Shown in pieces: positions 40,991 to 51,786 of a DNA stretch of 64,000 bases; positions within the stretch are counted from its first letter, which is position 1, and every line of letters begins with the position of its first letter. Origin of the DNA: Morinoia aosen (Eukaryota; Arthropoda; Malacostraca; Amphipoda; Talitridae); the NCBI GenBank assembly GCA_030386875.1, contig CM059567.1, positions 82,763,130 through 82,827,129 of the forward strand. The letters are read 5' to 3'. A program made the position numbers and the translations under genes. The notes under the pieces were generated by a model, which was given only the letters and a program-made list of their open reading frames with translations, ran no database searches and was not told the DNA's origin.

Positions 40991-41395
40991 ATTTGCTATT
41001 CTTTTGAACAATTTAAACAATTTATTTACCACAGGAGATACAGAGGTAGAATGTTTCTTAAGTTCAATACAATGGTCAAATATGAATATAGCTACCTGTG
41101 GGCCCGAATAAGTTCAGCGACTTCTGGGGCATCCTACCATCAACGTTATTCCAAGGTGTACAATGATGTATAACCTAAATCACTTAACCTAGTTTCGCTT
41201 TAGACTAACCAGTGAGATAATTTACTCGATATCAGATATTTCATATTACGATATAGGTCATATGGACTATATTTAACAGTATATTCGATAAACGATTTAA
41301 CAGTAGACTGAAGATCGGCGATATTACCCATGGCAAATTACATTATTGAAAACATTCATGCAGGAGACAAGATTTGACTTGGTGATCTTACACGA

Positions 41396-43165
41396 CTAGT
41401 ATTCCGATAGGATGTGAGACTCAAGATTTCTTTTGAATACCTTGTAAGAATTACTATCAGGGATCTCCGCAGGTATTGAGTTCCAAGTTTTAGTTCCAAC
41501 GAAGAGGATACTGTGTTGCGACCGGGCCTTTGAATAATAAGGAAGCAAGAATTTACTTCTATTTCGGGTTAAATTGTCGTGATGACCAGTTTTCGCAGTT
41601 AAGAATTGTTTTAGGCTGTTGTTGCCATCATTTGTTAATGTTTTGTATATGAAATTGCAAATGGAGATTTTGTAGAGTTTCGAAAGTTTAAGTATTTGTA
41701 AATTTTTGAATGAATCATTTGTGTGAGCATTATATTCTAGATTCTTCACCGCTCTGATGGCTCTATTTGGAAGAGTAAAAATTATATTGGTTTCATTTTT
41801 ATCAGTTCCGTTCAATGCGTCTATTCCGTATTGCAAGTATGGTGATATGAGCGTTCGGTAGAACATTCGTATAGCTGTTTCAGGCAGGTAATTTTTAACT
41901 TTATTCTGGATTCCGATGGGTTTTGATAATTTAGAATTAATATGAGCGATGTGCTCTTCAAAGGTCAGATGTTTATCTATTATGATGCCCAGAAACTTGC
42001 ATGAGTTGGTTTCTTCGATTTCACCTTCGCCAATTTTTATGCGCGGAAGAGATATATTTTTCTTGTGTTATCGATGTTTAGGCTTATTTTATTAGCTTTA
42101 AGCCATATTAAAACCTTATGGAGTTCATTAATTATACTCTCCGCAATCATAGCGTGTTTTGGTTCGGAAGGACCGCAAAGAGTTCGGCAAAAAGTATGAA
42201 TTTGAAAAATGATGTAAGTTTGATAATATCATTTATAAATATCAGAAATAGGAGAGGCCCAAGGACAGATCCTTGTGGAACTCCATGGCTAATTGTCTGT
42301 GGGTCTGATTTTGAGTCGTCAATGACAACGTATTGCTTCCGATTTGTTAGGTATGATTTGAACCAATCATGGGCAATTCCTAGAATGCCATACCAGTGTA
42401 GTTTCGAGAGTAATATGTTATGGTCCACACAATCGAATGCTTTTCGAAAGTCAAGAAATACGGAGAAAAAAAACTTTCCTTCATCTATATTGGAGTAAAG
42501 GTACTGCAAATGATTTATAGAGCTTGTGTCGTTGATTTTATAGAAGGAAAACCGTATTGTCTGTCGTAGAGAAAAGATTTTTGTTCAAAATACGAATACA
42601 CTTTTTTATACACAATTTTTTCAAATATTTTGTTAATAATTGGCAGTACAGAGACAGGTTTATAAGTATTAATGTAATTTTTATCACCATTTTTAAAAAT
42701 AGGGGTCACTCTGGCAGTTTTGAGAGAGTTGGGGAAGATACCTTGAGAAAGTGAATGGTTGATAATATTAAATATGCACGGTGCTATTATATCAGCTATA
42801 GCCTTAATAACTTTAGCTGAGAATGTATTCAATCCATTTGATTTACTTTTCAAGTTGTTTATGCACGTAATTACATCGGAAGGATTAGTTGGCGTGAAAA
42901 GGAAAGAGTTGTGTTCACGGACATGGTCCATGTATTGCAAGTGGTCTGTAGGTTCACTGACGAGACTATCGGCTATATTTTCCCTATATTTATAAAAAAG
43001 TTGTTAAACACTGTTGCAATATCTTGTTTATCGTGATATTTTACATTTTCGTGAACGATGGACTCAATTGATTTTGTATCATTATTATTCGATCTATAGC
43101 ATGAATTAAGCAGGCGCCAAGTTTTTTAATATCAGTTTTGTATTCAGTAAATTTGCGCGTAAAGT
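41396..43165 (-). pseudogene. CR1-like LINE ORF2 relic
   Basis: A minus-strand reverse transcriptase in pieces. 42940-42515 has NTYKPVSVLPIINKIFEKIV and the fingers region. 42509-42147 has [20 protein letters not shown] and [20 protein letters not shown], but the YADD box is ruined (LFAELFAV, then a frameshift). 41866-41396 has YGIDALNGT and the terminal KTWNSIPAEIPDS. Upstream, to about 43165, the translation still resembles the segment between endonuclease and RT. Several frameshifts and stops make it inactive. The 3' end is near 41340. Confidence 0.82.
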
Positions 43166-43479
43166 AGTTCAGTAATTCAGTAATAATTCACAAATTTTTA
43201 TTAAGGATACATGTGAAGCAAAGTAGTTTAATCAAAATTAAAGTCTTTACACAAAGGTTATATCATTTAATAAGACTACAGGTTTTCGTAGTCTTATGAC
43301 TTCTTGGGTGACTTTAAGGTGAATGCAAGTAAAAAATTACCTTCAAAATTTAGTGTTGGCCCAGAGAAAGCTAAGTGAACAATACTGACAGATACTAACT
43401 TTTCCTGCCGAAAAATCCTAAAAATACCGACATGTCTTCCGTTAGTATTTGAAAAAATCACTTAATCTCATAATATTTT

Positions 43480-43690
43480 GGGTATTACGATACCCAAATA
43501 ATAATATGGGTATTACGATAACCATGTATGAATAGCAATTAAAAATCTAAATCATTTGTTTCAACACTTAACATGGGTATTACGATAACCATGTATGAAT
43601 AGCAATTAAGGATCTAAATCATTCGTTTTAACACTTAACATGGGTATTACGATCCCCATGTATGGATAGCAATTAAGGGTCTCTATGCTA
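43480..43690. repeat. 67-bp tandem repeat around tattacgata
   Basis: The core gggtattacgat recurs with starts of tattacgata at 43511, 43578 and 43645, an exact 67-bp period. An earlier partial core at about 43486 reads gggtattacgataccc, an inverted repeat. Another single core lies near 43891. Confidence 0.8.
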
Positions 43691-44664
43691 AGGTATTTGA
43701 ATACGTTCTTCGCTTTTATTTCAAAACATGTGCGCACTAATGAAAGTGTTTCTCAAATGAGCGTCGCGAGGAATGTGTTCTCTTAGTTACTTATATTTAA
43801 ATGCACTGTCAAATTCAGATTAGGCAAGGAAGGAACTAATTTTTGTTTTGCTTTCTATCAATCATTTTTTGTTTCAACGTTTTACACGGGTATTACGATA
43901 CCAATCTGTTATTATCAGTTGAGGATGTCAACGTTAAGGGGTTTTAAAAACCAATGTATCAACATTTCATGTTATATTTTATTGAAAATAAAATGTTTTT
44001 CTTTCTTTTATATCAGTTCACTCGTAGGCATCTACATGGGTGGTCGCTTGCAGCCCCGCCCAGCGTTCGGCTCCACGCTTGCATAGACCACGATTGGGTT
44101 TTGTGATAAGTACGAGCCGTAAAGGCTCATTAGTATAGGATTGTTCAATCATATCAGGGGAATGGTATAAAAACTTTCATGTGAAACTGAAAAAATATTC
44201 CTTTATATTTTTACCGTGTTTGGAACGTTTTGTAATACACCCTTTATAACGAAACTATTACAAAAGCGCGGGAAAAAGCGGTGTTACATCAGAGTATAGG
44301 GACTTTTTCCGTCGAACGGGAAGGAGAGATGAAAAAGTGAAGTGTGGGGATACTTCCTTAAGACATACTTTATGGTCATAGTTGGAATTCGAAGTATGGG
44401 TAACACAATTTCAATTGCAAATTGAAGGGTACATGGTACTACGGGATAAGGGCAATAGATGCGTACGCTAATCTAGATGTTCACGCGAAGAAATGGTGAG
44501 GGCTTTTCGAGGGTTAGTCAAAGCTCGGAAATAGGCGTCGGTCGTTTGAGAAGGATCAAAAACAAGTGGATGGTAAGGAATATAAGGTGGTGCCTAACAA
44601 CATAGGTAGCTTTTGATACTTAGAAATGTCAAAATACGTACAGTTAAACGTTGGCCAGAATTGG
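43691..44664. other. Unassigned
   Basis: No coding frame, LTR or inverted repeat could be supported. One more tattacgata core is present near 43891. A GC-richer patch lies around 44030-44110. Confidence 0.3.
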
Positions 44665-45224
44665 ACAAAATAATGGAAACACCTTGACAAATCAACAAAA
44701 ATATATTTCACATGGTGTTGGTCCACCTTTTGCGCCTTTCAAAGAAGATTTTTTTTGGAAACTGGGTTTTGTTAGTATTCATTGAGCTCTACAGTGATTC
44801 TAGGAGTCGTGGTCTTGCGATCCTCTCTAACAATTCGATTTAGAGTCCGCGGTGTCTCTCAGACAACTTCACCTTTCGGCCCGACCTGTGTTTTGCTGGG
44901 GACGCATTTCCTTCTCTTTTGAAGGCAGTCAATACTTTTAAGACAGTAACTTTTGAAATGCCAAGCATTCGGGCAGCCTCTGTTACACTAGCCTCTGCCA
45001 TACGAGCACCTACAATTTGACCTCTTTGAAAGTTCGAGAGGTCTGCAATTTTTTATAAATGGCAGACTAACGTTTTTTAAATATCTCTTAAAGTCAGTCA
45101 TTTCAAATGACTGTATCAATAACAATAATAATAAAAAAAAATGTTAAAATATTTCACTTTTTGATAGTTCAAAACATGTTCAAAGCTTATGATGTCAAAA
45201 TATTAGGTGTTTCCATTATTTTGT
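44665..45224 (-). mobile_element. Tc1-like transposon, internally deleted
   Basis: The ends are perfect 20-bp inverted repeats, acaaaataatggaaacacct at 44665-44684 and its complement at 45205-45224. A partial extra end follows at 45229-45245. The right end is flanked by TA; the left is not. The minus strand between about 45055 and 44760 still encodes the N-terminal helix-turn-helix of a Tc1-type transposase (QRGQIVGARMAEASVTEAAR, then KLSERHRGLLNRIV), with the DDE catalytic domain missing. It is a non-autonomous remnant. Confidence 0.8.
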
Positions 45225-46340
45225 ATGGGTTTCCATTATTTTGTATAACCCCTACAATGTCGTGCTTTTCAATGCTGAATAATTATTGTGAGGGGAACGT
45301 CCCCATGTTTAACGCATTTCAGAATGCAATAACTTTTATTTTCGGAGGAGTAAATCAAAAAGAGGTTCAGCTCTGTTTGTCACTGGCATTCAGTCCGCCA
45401 CTTTTCGGAAACGATGCCATAGCGTAATGAACATCAATGCTTGGAGGCCTCAATCTTAAATAGTTAACTTTCATAGTCTTTTAAGTTTACACATTCACTC
45501 ATTCATTCCTAGCAGTCCAATGCTAATGAATTAGTATGAAACAAGTGAGAATGGATTAATTTATCAATCGCAATGTGAGCAAACTAAAATTTATTATAAG
45601 GAGTACTGAAAAGTTCTGTCCTCTTTTCTTTAATTAACTAAACTTTAAAACGTAAGAATAAGTCCAAACAGCTGTTTGCGATCAGATGTCAGATGTTCAG
45701 TTAAAGTTCATATATGATTGAATCTACTCCAGGTGATATTTTAAACACATTTATCGATAATGGAAGAGAAAAGTTTCAAAGCAAATCACATGCGTCATTG
45801 TATGTTGTATGAATTTCAGAAATGTAGCAATCTAACAACAGCTGTGAGCCTGTAAACAACATAAACGCTGTCTATCCATAAGGTGTAAGTTTTAGAATCT
45901 ACTGTAGAGGGTTTTTTAAATTTAAAGATGGCTATTTCGATTGTGACCGCATTTCTATATTATTTGGAGAGAGCTCATAAGGTAGGTACCCAGACACCCT
46001 CTCTACAGATGCTCCTGAACAGTAGACCAACGTGCATTAAGTCTGCAGAACAATGTTATGATTATTTTTCGAAGATCATTTCACTGTGGCTTCCAGAAGT
46101 TCATTATCCAAATTACAGGTTCTTCAGTTCGATGCTCATCAGGGAGCATCGAAATGCTTTACGGAAGTAAGATGCCTGAATTACCGGTTCTCTGATAATG
46201 TTATAAATCCTACTAACATTTTTCATAATGTAAGATAAATATCACCGAAGTTATAGGATATGTAAAGGATATAAACATATTGTTTTAAGTTCTAAATGAT
46301 CGCAAAACATTACTTTCTAAGGTAAGTATTAAAGCTATCA
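45225..46340. other. Unassigned; one short frame of unknown origin
   Basis: An 80-residue plus-strand frame at 45928-46170 (opening MAISIVTAFLYYLERAH) has balanced composition but resembles nothing I recognise. The rest is AT-rich with no features. Confidence 0.25.
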
Positions 46341-46500
46341 ATAACATGGATGCTTTATTCCAATCAACAAGCCTGAAACATATAATTTTGTACGTTGGAT
46401 CTTCAAATGCCCAATAACTAACACCAGAATGCGATGATGATTACCCTGTATCAAGCAGGTACCCATTTCGGACACCTGGGTGGAGTGGGGAATTGAAGCT
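46341..46500. repeat. Dispersed repeat C, copy 2
   Basis: It shares the ggatgctttatt...ccaatcaa block and the tacccatttcggacacctgggt-like block with 20498-20660, with different intervening length. Confidence 0.55.
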
Positions 46501-47100
46501 GAGTTCTCCTCTTTCCCAGAGGTCATCAATACGCCCAGAGGGAGCAATTTGGAAACAACACGAACGATCGAAGTCCTTCCTTCTAATTGTGCTTAGAATA
46601 TTGTAACCTAGCAGGAAAGTATTATAAGGTTTTCTAAAATTAGAGTCGACTTCAGAAAAAATAGTGGCAGGTACCAAAGGTGCAAAGTCTTGAGAACTTG
46701 TATGTGAATTTAAAGCAAAAAGTTGCTCCGTTAAGATCTGAATGTTTAATACTAGAGAAAATCGACGACGGGCTTGGAGGCTCACGTTGTCTTAGTGGTT
46801 TATCGAAAAATGCTGCCGTTAGAGACAGATTGTGAATAATTTCATGAACATTTTGACGGCCTGTTATTTGAAGCGGGTGCAAGTATCCATCTACTCTAAG
46901 TGTTTTTTCTATTGCTCTGTACTGAAAATTTTCCTTTGTTCTGGGAGCTTTCGCTCTAGAGTATTTTACTGTCAGTATCTGGTTGTGCGCGAATATTATC
47001 GAACATATCATCTGGAGAATGAGAAGAGTCTACCACGCTTGAAATGCCTGGACAGAATTCCTTAATATAAATAACAACTATTCTGTCCTGTACCTCTGAT
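46501..47100 (-). other. Possible decayed coding region of unknown family
   Basis: Minus-strand frames of 114 and 119 residues overlap here, and the frame upstream (47100-47000) includes VQDRIVVIYIKEFCPGIS. The stretches look protein-like, but stops and shifts separate them and I recognise no motif. It is joined to repeat C, so it may be the body of the same element. Confidence 0.25.
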
Positions 47101-49250
47101 GAGGATGGCTTTGGTGCGTGTCCCCGTCGCTGATGGACAATTCAGAGCGTTGTTGGTGACGCAGTGTTGGGGAGCTGACGTGCTGTTTTGCTTGTTGAGA
47201 TGAGGCGCAGTAGGTGGTTGTGGTGCTGCGGCTGAGATTTGACTGCTTAGATTAGAACCTTCAAATGATTGCTGGAGGCTTGGCAGATTTGTTTTACCTC
47301 ATCGGGCGATATTGGTTGTGTAGTGTTCACTGACGTTGCTTTAGAAGGTAACACACATCTTCTGACGGGAGTACAGGCGGCTGTTTGCGAGTCTCCTGTC
47401 ATTTGAGTACTAAGATCCAATAGATGTGAGGGTGAAGGTCTACTACTTACAGGAATTGTGCTTGGAAAGGATATATTTTTGCCTTTGAAATTTTTTTTCG
47501 GGATGTCTTGGAGGGCATCATTTGTTTAGGTAATACTACTTTCCTAGCTGCGAAGCGAGTCCCGTAAGGAAGTAAGGAAGAACGTTATTTGTGTAGAGCT
47601 ATAACAACTATTCTGAGAACGAAGTAGCTTTTGTATATATATCGGTGATACTGATTTGCTAATTTTTACCTTGCTCTTTAAGTATTTTATGAAAGTGAAA
47701 GCTGGGAGAAGATAGGGTTGCCTTTTATGCTGGAGGAAGGAGGCGAAGAACAGGAAGAGCAGCGGTCGGGCGTGAACAACGACGTCTTCATAATGAAGGT
47801 TGGTTACGCTCAGTGGTGCCCTGAATTCAAGATGTCTGTTTCTTGAAATTGATTGTACGTAATTTCCTATTTTGTACGATCAGGTCACAGTCTCCGACGC
47901 GAGTCCTGATTATTTTTAGTTCACCGAGAGTTTCTTCCTGTTTGAAGGACGCTTTAATTATTCAACAGAATAAAATCAGATGCAAAATTTGAAATGAAAT
48001 ATTGAGGGATAGCACATTTATTAAATTTTTGTCTCAATGATTATACAAGAGACGTAACGCAGTGTGCATTTACATCTTCATTCTTTTCCTTCGTTCGGAC
48101 AGGCTTCCTCTCACTGCAGGAATTGTGTAAGATCAACAGAAACATATCGTCTGTAGGATGACTAGCGCTTTGAGCGAGAACATATTTAAATTGCAATTCG
48201 AGATAGGTTGCAATTTTTATCCTATTTTCCCAGCTGATTGTGAATGTTTTTCAGTTTGTCGTTCACCCGTTATTCTTATTGAAATACGTAGCTCACTTTA
48301 AACTATCGGTGTCGGTAGGAAACGGTGGTGCGAAACACAATAATTTTTTCTTGCACATTTGCCGTCTCGGCAGCGTAGGAAGTGAACAAAAAACATCACT
48401 GAGAGCTTAGACATTACCAAAATTTATCAAATCAAAATAATTTCTTTGGTTACTTGGAATAAAAAATTCAGGATTTCCCACGCTCTGAACGGTCACAAGA
48501 AGGTAGGGATGGACAATTCAGAGCGTTGGAGTATACGAACTCGGTGAGGGAAGACTGAGGGAATGACACTTCAGGCAGACCTATTGTTTTGAGACTGTGG
48601 CGAGCACACCATTACACACTTTTTACCAGCACTGCTTTGTTGGCTTTGCATATAAATTTCACAGATTTAAGCAGAATAAGAAAACAGTTATTTTTTCTTT
48701 ATGCAGTTTAACGGGTAGCAAGCACATTCACTGATAGTGTGATTTTTGCGCTTGGATCGATTATTTTCCCCTTGCATTTTAAACGATTACTGCACCCTTT
48801 TTTCCCTCACATTTGACCGCGACCGAGTCTACCTACCGAGTTCTACTGAGATAGAGTGAATGTCGTCTCTCGCTTACAAACTAACACGAACTGAGGAATA
48901 AATTTACTTGCAGATCCCCAAGGTATTTTGAAACCATACTTACTCACTAACAAATCTTTGCACTCTCCTTGAGTGATTTTTACCATCGTCAATATGATGC
49001 TGGCATTTTTAGGTGTCTTGTTGGTAGCTGTTTTTGTTGGTCCTTCCCCCGATCTCTAGCCTGGTCAGTTTTTAGTACGTTATCTTGAACACCAACAATA
49101 ATTCATGGATAAAGTATGCTGAAAACAAAATTAAATTCAGAAAACAGTAGATTATCAATCAGTGCATTCAGCCTAGAGCACTGCATAAGTATGGCACTTG
49201 CTGTGTTAGTCTCAGGCGACATTCAATTTCTGATATGATGCAGCTGTACG
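47101..49250. other. Unassigned, probably non-coding
   Basis: No long frame on either strand. A 21-bp word beginning gatggacaattcagagcg occurs at 47132-47152 and again at 48508-48528, the second copy beside an inverted cgctctgaa. The last four bases, TACG, are the target site of the LTR element that follows. Confidence 0.35.
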
Positions 49251-49580
49251 TGTGCGCCCGCCGAGTATATAAATAGAACCGGCAAGAGACATCGCCGTTC
49301 ATTAGCGGTGGCCTGCCGTAGAGGTAGCACTTGATAAGAGTCGTCGCTGTTCATTAGCGGAAGCGTGACCGTCGAGGAAGCACCTGTATAGATCACAGAT
49401 GCGTTATAGAAGTAACATCACTTCGTATTAGTCCCTACCGTCCGATCTAACTGATTCTTTGCCAATACCGAATCCTGTGCGAATTCCTAAGTACCAATAA
49501 AGGATAACCACGTTACTGCATAGTCACTCCCGAACCTCATTCGCGTTAGTTTCGACCTGTACATGGAAAGGGACGGAACA
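49251..49580 (+). repeat. 5' LTR of the 13-kb element
   Basis: It starts TGTGCGCCCG and ends GGACGGAACA. It contains a TATA box (tatataaata, 49266-49275) very near the left end, so U3 is short, and AATAAA at 49496-49501. A partial internal duplication, gttcattagcgg, occurs twice. A purine-poor primer-site candidate, tggtggcccg, starts at 49585, four bases after the LTR; I could not assign its tRNA. Confidence 0.92.
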
Positions 49581-50517
49581 TATTTGGTGGCCCGTGTATG
49601 GGGATGCCACATTAAAGATATCCACATTGCCACATTGCCACATTGCCCATTGAAGAAGAAAGATATCAAGAATTGATCTTCGGTTCTGCTGATCCGTGAT
49701 TTTAGTGTGAGGAGTGTCACCCTGTTTGGAGTAACGTCGCATAGTTGTCACATTACTTCAGAGCATCGAGAAAAGGAAGAAGGACGTCAGCGCAGAAAAT
49801 CGAAGTTCTTGGAAAGAACTTCGAGGGAGAAAAAATCGAAAATCTACACGCCACTCAATCTTCACCAGCCTGGATCATCGCTACTCAAAGGAGAAGAAGA
49901 AGTGAAGGGGTCCAGATCAACAACCTGATCTGTCGACGAGATCTACGCATTTACGCACCGTCATCTGCAACGAGAAGATCGACGAGATCTACGCATCGCC
50001 AAAATATTGTTCAACGTCACCAACTAGCTTCGCATAGCAAGCTGAGTATACGCCGATAATGTTTGCTTGTGAATTAAATAAGCATGAGCTCAATTTAATG
50101 ATTATACATAATCATTGTAAAATTAATAAATAAGAAGTTCTCTATGTAAAACTATTTGAGCAGCATAGGCATTGCAAGCGCAGTGAGCACGCTGATTCTT
50201 GGGAGTGCGAGAGCCTGAATGCGAAAGCATTTGTGAGGCGGTAGTCCATTGTCTGTGAGAACAATTGAAGGAAGTTGTAGCCATTGTTCTCTAGCCCATT
50301 GTTCTCGAGCACATAAGAGTAAGCTGAAGCAGCCTGTCTCTGTCCAGTGTGGTGCCAGACTTCACGAGCATTTGTGTGCTGAAATAACCTGTTTTAAGTC
50401 CACTGAAAATGTGAGTTATCATTTTATTGTATGTAGAATATTTTCATTAAATGTGTGTAGAACATTTTTCTCTTAAAGGTAATTGGAGGTCTAAGAATAT
50501 AGGAGTATTTTGTGTTT
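49581..50517 (+). promoter_or_regulatory. Leader of the 13-kb element with candidate splice donor
   Basis: About 0.94 kb lie between the LTR and the gag ATG, with no long frame. A strong 5' splice site aaat/gtgagt (GT at 50411) is followed by a pyrimidine-rich acceptor tttttctcttaaag (AG at 50477-50478), a possible 68-nt leader intron. The same donor could instead join the acceptor at 60480 to make a subgenomic message for the third ORF. Confidence 0.45.
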
Positions 50518-51786
50518 ATGTCGGACAGTGACTCTGACGGATACGAGTACATAAGAACTCTACCGTATGTGACTAGCTTTGGAAGATTATCAATTCCTAT
50601 TTTTAAGTCGACTTCAATACCTGTCACCATGACGACCACCACCACAGTCACCCCTGTTACCAGTGCAGTCACTACCACAGTTAGCCCTGTCACTAGTACG
50701 GTTACCACTGTGACGACTTCTATTGTCGGTCCGATACCTAGTGTTGTAATTGCTGGGCAGGATCTGCCGCAGTTCAGGGGTAGAAAACGAAGGAATGACC
50801 CTGACTTCATAGAAAATAAGTCACTAGAAACGCATATAAAGAATGTGCGAGCATATTTTAATATGCTGTCAGATAATTCGGAGGAGGCGAAATTAAATTT
50901 ATTGTTGCGAACTGCAGACAAGCGGGTAGGAGACTTCAATACTGTTGTCGCTTCCATAATTAGTGAAGGTTATGATTTAAGTTTCGAAGAAGTCGTACAC
51001 CTGTTGGAGAATATCTACGTCTCAAAAGGTGAAAGATCTCTGCACGCGGTCGCCTGTGATCTAAATAACGTACGCCTAAAACGTAATGATGCTTTAGCGA
51101 GCCAGTTTGTTGCTATACTGTCCAAAATCCGTAAGCTAACCCACAGAATAATGACCAGCCCGGAGTGTTCAAACAGAGCCCACCCCTATGTAGTAAATTG
51201 TCCCGATCCTGTTGCTCTCGATAAGTATGTCGAGAATACTTTAATTGTTGCGTTAGCTATGGCCATCATCAACCCCCTAGTAACAGAAGATTTTTCCAAA
51301 AAACTATTTAACAAACCCTTTAACTCGTCGGAAGAGCTCCTTCAAAGACTTGTGACTGTCATTCGGAATTTTCCCGAGGATAAGCAAGTGTTAGCGACTC
51401 GATCTGAGAGATCTGTGGAAATCTATTGTGCAGAGGATGACCATTCGTCCGAATCAAACTTTGATGCAGCCTATGATGAGGCCGAAGTGTATACAATGAC
51501 AAGAGGCGGATTTCAAGGTAGAGGTAGGACGCGTAGGCCCTACTCGAGACCAAATTTCCCAAGACCAACTTTCCGTGCTAGACCTCACGTAAAATCTTTT
51601 GTTGGAGATCGTGAACTAGGAACTCTAGAAGTCCAGGCATTAGAGACAGCTACTGAAGCGAGGCGTTGCTCGAATTGTAATAGTAATATGTGTATCTGTC
51701 AAGCCCTATTGAAAATCGAGGGCGGTGCACCGGTGGAATATGAGTGGAAACATGGACGATTTGAGGTTGGTTTACCGTCTATTTGA
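50518..51786 (+). CDS. gag: Gag of the 13-kb element (capsid part)
   Basis: It starts at the ATG at 50518 (MSDSDSDGYEYIRTL); 422 residues. An N-terminal Thr/Val/Pro-rich tract (residues about 35-75) contains repeated TVTPVTS-like words. A helical capsid-like region follows from DLPQFRGRKRR to about residue 300, then an Arg/Pro-rich stretch with GGFQGRGRTRR. The last roughly 27 codons (from 51704) lie within the left inverted end of the 3.6-kb insert, so the natural C-terminus, including the zinc knuckle, is now 3.6 kb downstream at 55292. Assignment as gag rests on position, basic tail and the downstream knuckle rather than on a motif. Confidence 0.75.
   Translation: MSDSDSDGYEYIRTLPYVTSFGRLSIPIFKSTSIPVTMTTTTTVTPVTSAVTTTVSPVTSTVTTVTTSIVGPIPSVVIAGQDLPQFRGRKRRNDPDFIENKSLETHIKNVRAYFNMLSDNSEEAKLNLLLRTADKRVGDFNTVVASIISEGYDLSFEEVVHLLENIYVSKGERSLHAVACDLNNVRLKRNDALASQFVAILSKIRKLTHRIMTSPECSNRAHPYVVNCPDPVALDKYVENTLIVALAMAIINPLVTEDFSKKLFNKPFNSSEELLQRLVTVIRNFPEDKQVLATRSERSVEIYCAEDDHSSESNFDAAYDEAEVYTMTRGGFQGRGRTRRPYSRPNFPRPTFRARPHVKSFVGDRELGTLEVQALETATEARRCSNCNSNMCICQALLKIEGGAPVEYEWKHGRFEVGLPSI

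Noticed and set aside
51359-51568. 69-codon minus frame
   Set aside because: Antisense to the gag of the 13-kb element.
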